From NCBI GenBank assembly GCA_903851465.1, contig CAINOI010000013.1:1-64000 (forward strand): a stretch of 64,000 bases of DNA, given 5' to 3'. This document shows positions 41,431 through 50,469 of the stretch, one piece after another (position 1 is the stretch's first letter; every line of letters starts with the position of its first letter). The notes under the pieces are model-generated. The model did no database searches, was not told where the DNA came from, and saw only the letters and a program-made list of their open reading frames with translations. Made by a program: the position numbers and the translations under genes. The DNA comes from an uncultured Bacteroidota bacterium (GTDB lineage Bacteria; Bacteroidota; Bacteroidia; Chitinophagales; Chitinophagaceae).

Positions 41431-42891
41431 TTATAGAGAAAGTGCTTCTCCTTTATAAAACTCAAGTAATTTGATTCTAAACACATACTCATATTGAGCA
41501 GCTTTAAAATTTACTTTTGCCTTTAAAAAATTATTTTGATTGTTTAATAATTCTATCGTGCCTAACAAGCCTAACTCATAACGCTTTGTTGCAAAGCTAT
41601 AGGCCTTCTCAGCAGATGTGACTGCCTTTTGATTCGCGTTCAATTTATTAAATGCTACCACCGCATTGGTATACGCTGCATAAATATCTTGCTTTAACTT
41701 TCTCTGTGCATTTTCTTGTTGTAAGCTTGCAGATTGGTAATTTAATTTTGATTGCTGATAAGCAGTTTTAGACTGATTGGCATTGAAAATTGGAATCGAT
41801 AATTGGAATCCAAAATTTTGTCCAAAGTTATTGTCTAATTGCTTCCCCCATCCCTTCCAAATATTGCTAAAATTTCTATTGGCTGTAATGGTATTGTATA
41901 ATGGACTTTGCACGAAATACTTAGCACTGCCTACTGTCACAAATGGACTCGTTGGTGATATATTGCTAAATCCAGCAGACTCAATACCACTGATATATTT
42001 AAATGAATTAGAGAAATTGGAGCTTAATGAATAACCAAAGCTTAAGGTTGGATAAAATCCAGCTTTAGCAACCAATTGATTCTTTTCGGCTGCCTTTAAA
42101 CGAAGGTTTGCCGCTTTAATATTCGGAAGATTTTGTTCTGCAACACCAAACACATAATCAGGTTGCAAGTCTGCAAAATTTTGTAATTTAATTTGATCTA
42201 CTGGTTGAACAAATACATCAAATACTTCTGCAGCATCTAAATTCAACAATGCTTTTAAGCTTAGTTTGCTTTGTTCTACATTAGAAATAGCAGAAATATA
42301 ATTACTACTATCGTTTGCCAATTGGGTTTCTAATTCTAATAAATTAATTTCTGGCAATAAACCAACTTCAACACGCTTTTTTGTAGCAGCCAATTGTTCT
42401 GTTGTTTGTGCAATTTGAATTTTAGCAATTTCTGATTGTTCGATGGTAGATAAGACTTGTAAATAAAATGTAGCTACGTTGACCGAGATATCATTAGATG
42501 CAGTTTGAAGATCGGCGATACTTGCCAACCAGCTGTAATTACTTGCTGCGGCTGTATTGCCTAATCTGTTATTATTATACAACTGCACCCCCCCGTTCAC
42601 ACCAAAATTATTATACAAAAATTGTGTAGTAGTAAAGGCGTTGGTTACAGGGTCAATAGAACGCCCTAAACGCATTCCTAATCCAGAAGACCCACTCATG
42701 GTAGGCAATTGGTTGTACTTTGCTTGGTCTGCCTGAAGCTTGGCCAATCTTGCTTGAATATCTGCTTGTTGTACAGAAATATTATGCTTAATGGCATACT
42801 CCACACAGGTTTTTAAATCCCATTGCTTTGGATTTTGAGCCGTTAAGGACAGTGTCAACCCAAGAAAAATAAACGAAAAAATGTATCTCAT
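41431..42891 (-). CDS. TolC family outer-membrane efflux protein
   Basis: WDLKTCVEYAIKHNISVQQADIQARLAKLQADQAKYNQLPTMSGS... Confidence 0.93.
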   Translation of the reverse strand: MRYIFSFIFLGLTLSLTAQNPKQWDLKTCVEYAIKHNISVQQADIQARLAKLQADQAKYNQLPTMSGSSGLGMRLGRSIDPVTNAFTTTQFLYNNFGVNGGVQLYNNNRLGNTAAASNYSWLASIADLQTASNDISVNVATFYLQVLSTIEQSEIAKIQIAQTTEQLAATKKRVEVGLLPEINLLELETQLANDSSNYISAISNVEQSKLSLKALLNLDAAEVFDVFVQPVDQIKLQNFADLQPDYVFGVAEQNLPNIKAANLRLKAAEKNQLVAKAGFYPTLSFGYSLSSNFSNSFKYISGIESAGFSNISPTSPFVTVGSAKYFVQSPLYNTITANRNFSNIWKGWGKQLDNNFGQNFGFQLSIPIFNANQSKTAYQQSKLNYQSASLQQENAQRKLKQDIYAAYTNAVVAFNKLNANQKAVTSAEKAYSFATKRYELGLLGTIELLNNQNNFLKAKVNFKAAQYEYVFRIKLLEFYKGEALSL

Positions 42892-42953
42892 TGTCTGTAT
42901 TGATAATTATAAATTCCTATTATACAGTACAAAAGTAATGCAAACCTTAGGAG

Positions 42954-42972
42954 TTGTCTAATTTTTAGACAA
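42954..42972. promoter_or_regulatory. 19-bp palindrome TTGTCTAA-TTT-TTAGACAA upstream of the TolC/HlyD pair
   Basis: Perfect 8-3-8 inverted repeat; sits 17-35 nt upstream of a TACTTTTG (TAnnTTTG-type) element at 42930-42937 on the minus strand. Confidence 0.65.
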
Positions 42973-43022
42973 ACGGGCTACTAATTGGCTGAACAGCTAT
43001 GGGTGGGTATAAATGGCTTCCC

Positions 43023-44360
43023 CTAAATCTGGGATGTTTTTTTATAATAAAATAGGCGATATAATACCAATACGATAGCCACTAATATAACCGCAGTAAG
43101 CGCAGAATAAGGCTTATCAATCACCACTGCGACAGCAACAAAAGCATAAGACAATACAAATATGGCTGCAAAAATGGGCGTCCAACGCTTTAATCCGCCA
43201 GTTACAGCAGCATCACCCTGGGCCTTTCGTCTTAATATGAATAAAGTAGCTGCAGAGGTACTCATCCCCAAGCAATCTAGAAAAATACTAAAACTCAATA
43301 CATCGTCTACCCCCTTGCCAAAAAATGTGATCAAAACCGTAGCAATCGCAAAAACTGTAAGACCAGGTACTAAAGCATCCGTTTTAGCATGCTTTTTTTG
43401 AAAAACCTCGGGCAATACCTTGTCCTCACTCATCGCAAACATCACCCTTGGGTTACTCATTAAAATTACATTCACATATGCAAGTACACTTAATACCATC
43501 GCAAAGTCAAACACTTTGGCGCCGAGCTTACCAAACCATGCTTCAAACAAAAGCGAACCAATGGCATTGGCATTTTTAATATGATCAAAACCAATCACTT
43601 TTACATAAGTATAGTTGATAGCTAAGTATAAAAATAAAACTAGTAAAATGCCAATCACAATACCTCTTTGCATGGTCTTTGCAGAACTTACTTCTGCACC
43701 AAAATTGATGGTTTGTTGATAGCCGCCATAAGTAAAAAATACCGACACTAAACTCACTAATAAAAGTAGCAACCCATTGCTGCCGTTATACACATATACT
43801 TTGCCATCATTGAATCCATGAGGCGCAACATTCACTCCTTTAAACAAAGAAGTGATGAGTAATAAAATCAAACTAATTTTCACAATCATCAACACATTCT
43901 GAGTTCTACTACTTGTTTTTAATCCTAGTAAATTAACAATATAAAATAGGCCCACCGAAAAGGAAGCCACTCCAATATTGAATAAGGTGCCGGAAGGCCT
44001 TCCAAATAATAAATCACTTACATAATCTGCACCTATTAAAGCAACCACTGCTAAAGAAGCAGCATTGCTAATTAAGATCAATACATTAATTGTAAAACCT
44101 ACACCAGGATGGTAACAATGTGCAAACACTTTATAATATCCACCCATCACAGGTAACCTTTGTCCAATTTCTGCGTAAGTTAATGCACCAAATAAAGCAA
44201 TGACTCCACCAATGATCCAAGCACTAAAAAAAATGAGTGGTGTACCCGATTTTGCAGCAATGGTGGCTGGGGTTTTGAAGATACCCATCCCAATCACTAA
44301 GCTCACCACAATCATGGTTAAGCTAAAAAAATTGATGCTTTGTTTTGCTTTTGCGCTCAT
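43023..44360 (-). CDS. APC family amino acid permease
   Basis: 12-TM type; IGMGIFKTPATIAAKSGTPLIFFSAWIIGGVIALFGALTYAEIGQRLP. Confidence 0.92.
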   Translation of the reverse strand: MSAKAKQSINFFSLTMIVVSLVIGMGIFKTPATIAAKSGTPLIFFSAWIIGGVIALFGALTYAEIGQRLPVMGGYYKVFAHCYHPGVGFTINVLILISNAASLAVVALIGADYVSDLLFGRPSGTLFNIGVASFSVGLFYIVNLLGLKTSSRTQNVLMIVKISLILLLITSLFKGVNVAPHGFNDGKVYVYNGSNGLLLLLVSLVSVFFTYGGYQQTINFGAEVSSAKTMQRGIVIGILLVLFLYLAINYTYVKVIGFDHIKNANAIGSLLFEAWFGKLGAKVFDFAMVLSVLAYVNVILMSNPRVMFAMSEDKVLPEVFQKKHAKTDALVPGLTVFAIATVLITFFGKGVDDVLSFSIFLDCLGMSTSAATLFILRRKAQGDAAVTGGLKRWTPIFAAIFVLSYAFVAVAVVIDKPYSALTAVILVAIVLVLYRLFYYKKTSQI

Positions 44361-44477
44361 ATAAAAAACTTTAAACTTTACTTAATTATAAATATATCAA
44401 CTTATTGGGAGTTTTCAACAAGGGGTTAATAATTAAATACATCTACTGATTTAAAAGAGAATAAGTTTGTGCTTGAT

Positions 44478-44632
44478 TAGGTTCATGCAAATGATTAAAA
44501 GGGAATCCTGTTTAAACCAGGAGCTATTCCCGTAGCTGTAAGTTCGATGCTAAAGCATTAAGTCAGATCCACTGAAGCAATTTGGGAAGGATGACTTTGA
44601 GAAGAACGAGCCAGAAGACCTGCCTGATTAAA
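44478..44632 (+). ncRNA. Cobalamin (AdoCbl) riboswitch
   Basis: TTAAAAGGGAATCCTGTTTAAACCAGGAGCTATTCCCGTAGCTGTAA ... GAGCCAGAAGACCTGCCTG (B12 box), upstream of a BtuB-like gene. Confidence 0.93.
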
Positions 44633-44739
44633 AATAACCAACAGCTTTCGGGTAAAAAGCAAGGATTGTATTAAATTTTGGCTCGCCAAAATCTCTTATG
44701 GTTCTCTTATTCCAGGAAGCTCATTGTTCACTCAGTAAA

Positions 44740-46692
44740 ATGAAAAAAAACAAAACAATGAGCAAAAAAATCATCGCGCTCTCGGTGTGCCTTATCGCCA
44801 CCACAAGCCTCGTCTTTGGGCAACAAAAAGACAGTATTCAAAAAAACACCAATGCAAACCAGTTGGAGGAGGTGATTGTGACTGCCAATAAAATTGAGCA
44901 GAAACAAAATGGTACAAGTAAAGTCATCACTGTAATTACTGCTGCTCAGATTCAGCAAAATGCAGGCAGAACCATTGCACAATTACTGAACGAACAAGCA
45001 GGTTTAAGCTTACCAGGTACATTAAGTAATTTAGGTACGGTGCCTAGTATTTATATGCGTGGTGCTGCTTCTGGAAGAACATTGATTTTATTAGACGGTG
45101 CTCCTGTTGGTGACCCATCCATGATTAGCAATGAATTTGATTTGAACTTAGTGCCACTGAATCAAGTGGAACGAATTGAAATTTTAAAGGGTGCACAGAG
45201 TACCCTTTATGGATCGGACGCCATTGGTGGTGTGATCAATATCATTACAAAATCAAAAGGCAGTCCCTTTGTGAGTGGTGCATTGAGTTTTGGTAGTTAT
45301 GGCACCAAGCAAGGAAACTTGCAATTGAATAGTAGTATCAATAAATTAAACTATACCATTGGATTCGAGAACCAAAATGCAGACGGATTTTCATCGGCAA
45401 AGGATATCACCAACAAAGGGAATTTTGACAAAGATGGGTATCAAAACAATAGCTTTTTTGTAAAAGCAAAATACCAAATTGATACACTTTGGAACTTGCA
45501 AATGTCTAGCAGAAAAACTGCTTACAAAGCTGCAATAGATTATGGTGGATTTAAAGATGATAAAGACAATGAGTTTAAAAATGCTACCACCATGAGTGGT
45601 ATAGTCTTGAAATACAAAAAGGCTAAAACCAATTTTCAATTACAATACCAGTATACCACACAGGACAGAACTTATTTCAATGATAGTGCGGACAGAACCT
45701 ATATCATTTTTGAAAACAACCAATATGCAGGTAAAACCCATTTTGCAGATGCCTTTTTATCTACACCAATACATAAAAATGTGCAATGGATTATTGGTAC
45801 AGATTTTAGATATGGGTCTTACAATCAAACCTACGAATCTATCAGCCAATGGGGGCCATACAATGATGTATTTAAAGACACTTTCCAATTACAGAATGCC
45901 CTTTACACATCGGTTTTAGTCAATGACGAAGCAAAAAAATGGTTACTTGAATTAGGCGCTAGATACAATAACCACAATCGTTTTGGCAATAACCAAACCT
46001 TTACATTCAATCCATCTTATGCATTGAATGATCAGGTTAGATTAATTGCAAGTGTATCAACAGGATTCAAGGCACCATCCCTTTATCAGTTGGGTTACAA
46101 TGACCAATTAAAAGCAGAAACATCTTTCAATACTGAATTTGGAATTTCATTTAGAAAAGGACAAGTATTTGCAAGAGCAGTCTACTACAATAGAAATATT
46201 AAAAATGGTATTGACTACAATTATATAGACTATAATTTTTTCAATTTTATCCAACAAAAAGTGAATGGCTTAGAAATTGAGATTCAACATCCCATCAATG
46301 AGCAACATCATTTTTCATTGAACTATACTTTAATGAATGGACAGGAAACCAATCAAAATAGAATCACCACAACAGATACGATTACTTACAATTATTTATT
46401 AAAGCGTCCAAAACACAGTTTAAATGCGCAATGGAATTACACCATCAATAATAAATGGAATGCTAGCTTGACTGGAAGATTTATTAGTAAGCGTTTTGAT
46501 GTAGGCGGATATGCAAGTCCAGATGTCACCTTAAGTTACTACACTTTATTGAATGCTGCCATTCAATACAAATGGAGTAATCGTATGTTGGTGTTTGCGA
46601 ATGGACAAAATCTGTTGAACGACAATTTCAGTGAAGTCAATGGCTACAATGCCATAGGCAGCATGGTTCAATTTGGGATACGTTTTAACTAA
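44740..46692 (+). CDS. btuB: BtuB-like TonB-dependent vitamin B12 receptor
   Basis: ORF opens at 44698; signal peptide favours start at 44740 or 44758; plug IYMRGAASGRTLILLDGAPVGDPSM...ERIEILKGAQSTLYGSDAIGGVINIITK; downstream of B12 riboswitch. Confidence 0.87.
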   Translation: MKKNKTMSKKIIALSVCLIATTSLVFGQQKDSIQKNTNANQLEEVIVTANKIEQKQNGTSKVITVITAAQIQQNAGRTIAQLLNEQAGLSLPGTLSNLGTVPSIYMRGAASGRTLILLDGAPVGDPSMISNEFDLNLVPLNQVERIEILKGAQSTLYGSDAIGGVINIITKSKGSPFVSGALSFGSYGTKQGNLQLNSSINKLNYTIGFENQNADGFSSAKDITNKGNFDKDGYQNNSFFVKAKYQIDTLWNLQMSSRKTAYKAAIDYGGFKDDKDNEFKNATTMSGIVLKYKKAKTNFQLQYQYTTQDRTYFNDSADRTYIIFENNQYAGKTHFADAFLSTPIHKNVQWIIGTDFRYGSYNQTYESISQWGPYNDVFKDTFQLQNALYTSVLVNDEAKKWLLELGARYNNHNRFGNNQTFTFNPSYALNDQVRLIASVSTGFKAPSLYQLGYNDQLKAETSFNTEFGISFRKGQVFARAVYYNRNIKNGIDYNYIDYNFFNFIQQKVNGLEIEIQHPINEQHHFSLNYTLMNGQETNQNRITTTDTITYNYLLKRPKHSLNAQWNYTINNKWNASLTGRFISKRFDVGGYASPDVTLSYYTLLNAAIQYKWSNRMLVFANGQNLLNDNFSEVNGYNAIGSMVQFGIRFN

Positions 46693-46754
46693 ACAAATGT
46701 TGTTAACAATATAACAATTGCAAGAATAGCCCATTTTAATGGATTAGTAAATCT

Positions 46755-46788
46755 AAAAAAGCTTTGTATCTTCATACAAAGCTTTTTT
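46755..46788 (+). terminator. Intrinsic terminator hairpin after btuB, abutting the MarC start codon
   Basis: AAAAAAGCTTTGTA-tcttca-TACAAAGCTTTTTT, 14-bp perfect stem, then TATG. Confidence 0.85.
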
Positions 46789-46789
46789 T

Positions 46790-47368
46790 ATGGGAATCAA
46801 ATTAGATGAACTACTTACGATTGTCTTTACATTGTTCGCGGTAATTGATATTGTGGGCTCTATTCCACTTTTAATTGCGATGAAAGAAAAAACAGGGGCC
46901 ATCAAATCATTGAATGTGACATTGATTTCGGGAGGTCTAATGATTTTGTTTTTATTTCTAGGAAAACCTTTTTTGCAATTATTGGGCTTAGATGTGAAAT
47001 CATTTGCAGTAGGTGGATCGATAGTGATATTTCTATTAGGATTGGAAATGGTTTTAGGGCATGAAATTTTTAAAGGCGATAAAAATGCGCAGTCTGGTGC
47101 CGTAGTACCTATCGCATTTCCGATCATTGCAGGAAGTGGCACACTTACAACGATTATGTCACTTAAAGCCAACTTTGAAGAAGCTTATATACTTGGCGGC
47201 ATTTTAGTCAACTTAATCATTGTCTTCATTGTATTAAAATCACTTAATTTTATTGAACGCATGTTGGGCCCAGGAGGACTATTGGCAGTGCGTAAATTCT
47301 TTGGTGTCATCTTACTTGCCATTGCTGTGAAGATCTTCTCTAGTAATATAGGTGCTTTAAAAAGATAA
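46790..47368 (+). CDS. MarC family membrane protein
   Basis: TLFAVIDIVGSIPLLIAMKEKTG...PIAFPIIAGSGTLTTIM. Confidence 0.92.
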   Translation: MGIKLDELLTIVFTLFAVIDIVGSIPLLIAMKEKTGAIKSLNVTLISGGLMILFLFLGKPFLQLLGLDVKSFAVGGSIVIFLLGLEMVLGHEIFKGDKNAQSGAVVPIAFPIIAGSGTLTTIMSLKANFEEAYILGGILVNLIIVFIVLKSLNFIERMLGPGGLLAVRKFFGVILLAIAVKIFSSNIGALKR

Positions 47369-47394
47369 AATCATAGTTACTTTATACCCTAATT

Positions 47395-47431
47395 AAAAAA
47401 GGGTTAGCCCAAATTGGACTAACCCTTTTTT
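47395..47431. terminator. Bidirectional intrinsic terminator between MarC gene and TonB receptor gene
   Basis: AAAAAAGGGTTAG...CTAACCCTTTTTT between convergent genes. Confidence 0.9.
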
Positions 47432-47450
47432 TTATTTTAAACTATAGGTT

Positions 47451-49658
47451 TTAGAAACTATACCTAGCTTGTACTAGATAATTTCGACCCAAAGCAGAAA
47501 TACCACTCGCAAAATAACGGTAATTTAAGTCTGCGATATTTTCGATTTGGAAACTAAAGTTTAATTTTTTAGTCAACTGATAATTTGTGTTGATATTCCA
47601 AATTTGCCAAGCTGGCATACCATCCTTAGTCGCATAAATCTCGTTGTCTTCTCCATTTAGGTTATAGTCTTTCATGCGCTTCCACCCATTAAATAGGGTA
47701 AACAATTCTGCAGAAAACTTTTTTACATCATGTTTTAATCCCACTCTACCAAAGGTTGGAGGGATATGGTCTAAAGGCATTTCAATTAATCCATTTTGAT
47801 AAGTGCCCTTGGTATAAGTATAGGTTGCAGCCAAAGTTGTATTAGGCGTAAAGTTGACAGATCCATTGACATTGAATCCATACACAACAGCCTTGGCTTT
47901 GTTTTGCGATGCATATACATCACTCATAACACCTTGGTATAGGATTGCACTTGCATTGTTCCATTTAAACTTGTCTACTACCAATGCATTTTTAAACCAG
48001 GTATAAAACAAAGATCCACCAATGCTATAGTTAGACGTTGTTTTAGAAACATTCAATTCTGTATTGTAAGTATACTCTGGTTTTAAATCTTTGTTTGGCG
48101 CCACCACATAGCCTGTTTTAGTATCAAATACTTTTGTCAAATCATCCACATTCGGTGCTCTAAATCCACTGCTTGCTCCAAAAGCGACTCTCAATCCATC
48201 TGCACCATTATAAGCCATACCTAAATTACCAGTGATGGCAGTGTTTTTTTGAATGGCATCTGTGAATGGAAAATGCATCAATGAAGTGTCTTTGAAATTG
48301 GCATTCAATTGTACATTGTTCAAACGCAAACCACTATTCAATACCCAATTACCCGTTAAGAATTGGGTATGTTGCGCATAGATTGCTTGATTGGCCATAT
48401 TGGTAGGCCCATCGCTATATCGAGTGGTAATAGCACTTCGTACATTCGTTGAAATATTATTACGATAGGCTGTTGAACCCACATTATTATAATATGACTC
48501 CACACCTACATGTAACTCGCTAGACTTCCCTTGGTGCAATAAATCCACATTCAAACCAAAAAGGTCTACGGCTTCAAATCTGTAATCCTTATTATTTGAT
48601 TTGAACTTTCGACTAATCCTACTTTCTTCTAAATGTTGGTAATTGACATTCGCAGTCAATTTTTGAAAATAGCCATTCAGATTTGATTTGGTTAATTTAT
48701 AACCAACCATATTACGAACTTGAGGACCATAATACCATTCTGAATATACAGGCAAACCTTTACTGGTTTCGGTTAAACGATCGTATCTGTTGATATCAGA
48801 AGAATTGGAAAATTGTACATTCAATAAATGCTCTGTGTTTTCATTCGGCTTGAATAAAACTTTTTGTAGAAGATCAGTTTGCGAATACCCGCTTAGTTTT
48901 TGGATATTCACTGAAGCACTATTGTCCTTCACCACATCCGTATTGTTTTCACGTGCTACATAAAATAATCTTTTACCAAAATCGGGGTAGGCATTTGATC
49001 TTTGATTACCCTGACGCATATCACCAAAACTACTTTTGGTAAATGAAGTAAGGTAAGCCCATTTGTTATTGGCGATATTGATGTCTATGTGTTGGCGGTT
49101 TTCATTTTGTCCATTGCCATTTCGATACGCTACATTGCCACCTATTTTCCAAGGTGCTTTTTTAGAAGCTACATTAGAAATAAACAATTGAGGTTGTTTG
49201 GTAAATAAATTTACCACGCCACCCAATGCATCACTGCCATACATGGTAGAACTTGGACCATACAAAATCTCAACCCTGTCCAAAATCATATTGTCCACCG
49301 TAATGATGTTTTGTAAATGACCAGCTCTAAAAATGGCACTGTTCATCCGAATACCATCCACCATCAACAAAACCCTACTGGCTTCAAATCCTCTCACAAC
49401 AGGACTTCCGCCACCTGATTGGCTTTTTTGAACAAAAACCTGACCAGAGGCTGTTAAGATATCTGCCGTGTTAGCTTGTTGTTGCAACAATACTTTATCG
49501 GTTAAGGCAACCACCCTTTGTACGATATTTTTAGAGAGTGTTGGAAACTTATTGGCATAGATCACTACGTCTTTTAATTGCTTTGTAGTAGTATCAGATT
49601 GCGCCAAAAGATTCAAACTCATACTAAAAAATACCAGTACGCTTAATGTTAAACGCAT
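47451..49658 (-). CDS. TonB-dependent receptor (hemoglobin/transferrin-type family)
   Basis: QLKDVVIYANKFPTLSKNIVQRVVALTDK...SGGGSPVVRGFEASRVLLMVDGIRMNSAIFRAGHLQNIITVD. Confidence 0.9.
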   Translation of the reverse strand: MRLTLSVLVFFSMSLNLLAQSDTTTKQLKDVVIYANKFPTLSKNIVQRVVALTDKVLLQQQANTADILTASGQVFVQKSQSGGGSPVVRGFEASRVLLMVDGIRMNSAIFRAGHLQNIITVDNMILDRVEILYGPSSTMYGSDALGGVVNLFTKQPQLFISNVASKKAPWKIGGNVAYRNGNGQNENRQHIDINIANNKWAYLTSFTKSSFGDMRQGNQRSNAYPDFGKRLFYVARENNTDVVKDNSASVNIQKLSGYSQTDLLQKVLFKPNENTEHLLNVQFSNSSDINRYDRLTETSKGLPVYSEWYYGPQVRNMVGYKLTKSNLNGYFQKLTANVNYQHLEESRISRKFKSNNKDYRFEAVDLFGLNVDLLHQGKSSELHVGVESYYNNVGSTAYRNNISTNVRSAITTRYSDGPTNMANQAIYAQHTQFLTGNWVLNSGLRLNNVQLNANFKDTSLMHFPFTDAIQKNTAITGNLGMAYNGADGLRVAFGASSGFRAPNVDDLTKVFDTKTGYVVAPNKDLKPEYTYNTELNVSKTTSNYSIGGSLFYTWFKNALVVDKFKWNNASAILYQGVMSDVYASQNKAKAVVYGFNVNGSVNFTPNTTLAATYTYTKGTYQNGLIEMPLDHIPPTFGRVGLKHDVKKFSAELFTLFNGWKRMKDYNLNGEDNEIYATKDGMPAWQIWNINTNYQLTKKLNFSFQIENIADLNYRYFASGISALGRNYLVQARYSF

Positions 49659-49718
49659 GCTAACTTTTTTAAAAATGAAAATGAATAATCAATCAAACAG
49701 TAAAGCCCATTTGATTGA

Positions 49719-49740
49719 ACTGTCTTATATGTTAGACAGT
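49719..49740. promoter_or_regulatory. Inverted repeat ACTGTCT-N8-AGACAGT between the hypothetical gene and the TonB receptor
   Basis: Perfect 7-bp arms; overlaps stop codon of the 49732-50295 ORF and lies about 60 nt upstream of the TonB receptor start. Confidence 0.4.
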
Positions 49741-50295
49741 CTCTGGCGGATGCGTAATTTCTCCTGTATAAGGATTCAAAATAGGCGTAGTATAAATAAA
49801 GTAGCCTTTTGTATCTTGTTTAATAGCGCTGTGCTTGTAATCAAATAGTTGATTGCAAGCAAAGACCGAGAAACTAAGATTCAATTTAATCTTAGAGGAT
49901 TCCGAACTAGTTTTAGACTTTGGATCTTTGTTAAATGAATTTACTTTATGCTGATTCGCAACAATAGCCGCTTCTTCTTCATCCGATGCAGCTTTAATCA
50001 CCCAGCCTTTAGATGTTTTTTTGATGGAAACAATATCATAGAACATGCCCTTATAACTAAACTCACGGCCTTTTTCTTCCCAATGATATCCTTCGGGTAA
50101 AATAGATTTATCTTTTACAATGAGTGTGATTTGATCACTGTTGTCATTGTCATCATTTTCTTCAAATTTACCAGCGTCAATACATGCAAAGCGTTCCTGT
50201 TCATGCACTTTTTCCTGAAGCCAATAAAAATAACTTAGACTGCTTGTTGATAATAACAAGGCGGCAAAACAACATATGGCAATAACTTTTTTCAA
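49732..50295 (-). CDS. Hypothetical secreted/membrane-anchored protein preceding a TonB receptor
   Basis: 187 aa; N-terminal TM then soluble domain; same strand and 70 nt upstream of the receptor. Confidence 0.75.
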   Translation of the reverse strand: MKKVIAICCFAALLLSTSSLSYFYWLQEKVHEQERFACIDAGKFEENDDNDNSDQITLIVKDKSILPEGYHWEEKGREFSYKGMFYDIVSIKKTSKGWVIKAASDEEEAAIVANQHKVNSFNKDPKSKTSSESSKIKLNLSFSVFACNQLFDYKHSAIKQDTKGYFIYTTPILNPYTGEITHPPETV

Positions 50296-50366
50296 GAAAC
50301 CTAAGGTACGGAAAAAGCTACGAAAATTTAATTGGTAATTTTATAGGTATTAAATAGTCCTATCTG

Positions 50367-50438
50367 TAGCCAAGCCCAGGATCGAACTGGGATTTAGCGC
50401 TTCGGAAACGCTTGTACTAACCATTGTACGACAAGGCC
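50367..50438 (-). tRNA. tRNA-Arg(CCG)
   Basis: Minus strand GGCCTTG TC GTAC-AATGGTTA-GTAC A AGCGT-TTCCGAA-GCGCT AAAT CCCAG-TTCGATC-CTGGG CTTGGCT A; no encoded CCA; acceptor stem has two adjacent U-U mismatches. Confidence 0.85.
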
Positions 50439-50469
50439 ATAAACAAAATTATGAAATTGTGCCAATAAC

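Noticed and set aside
44698-44739. Upstream start codon of the BtuB-like ORF
   Set aside because: Signal-peptide context favours MKKNKTMSKKIIALSVCLIATTSLVFG at 44740/44758
46753-47172. Minus-strand 139-aa ORF
   Set aside because: Antisense to MarC; sequence is a reverse-frame shadow
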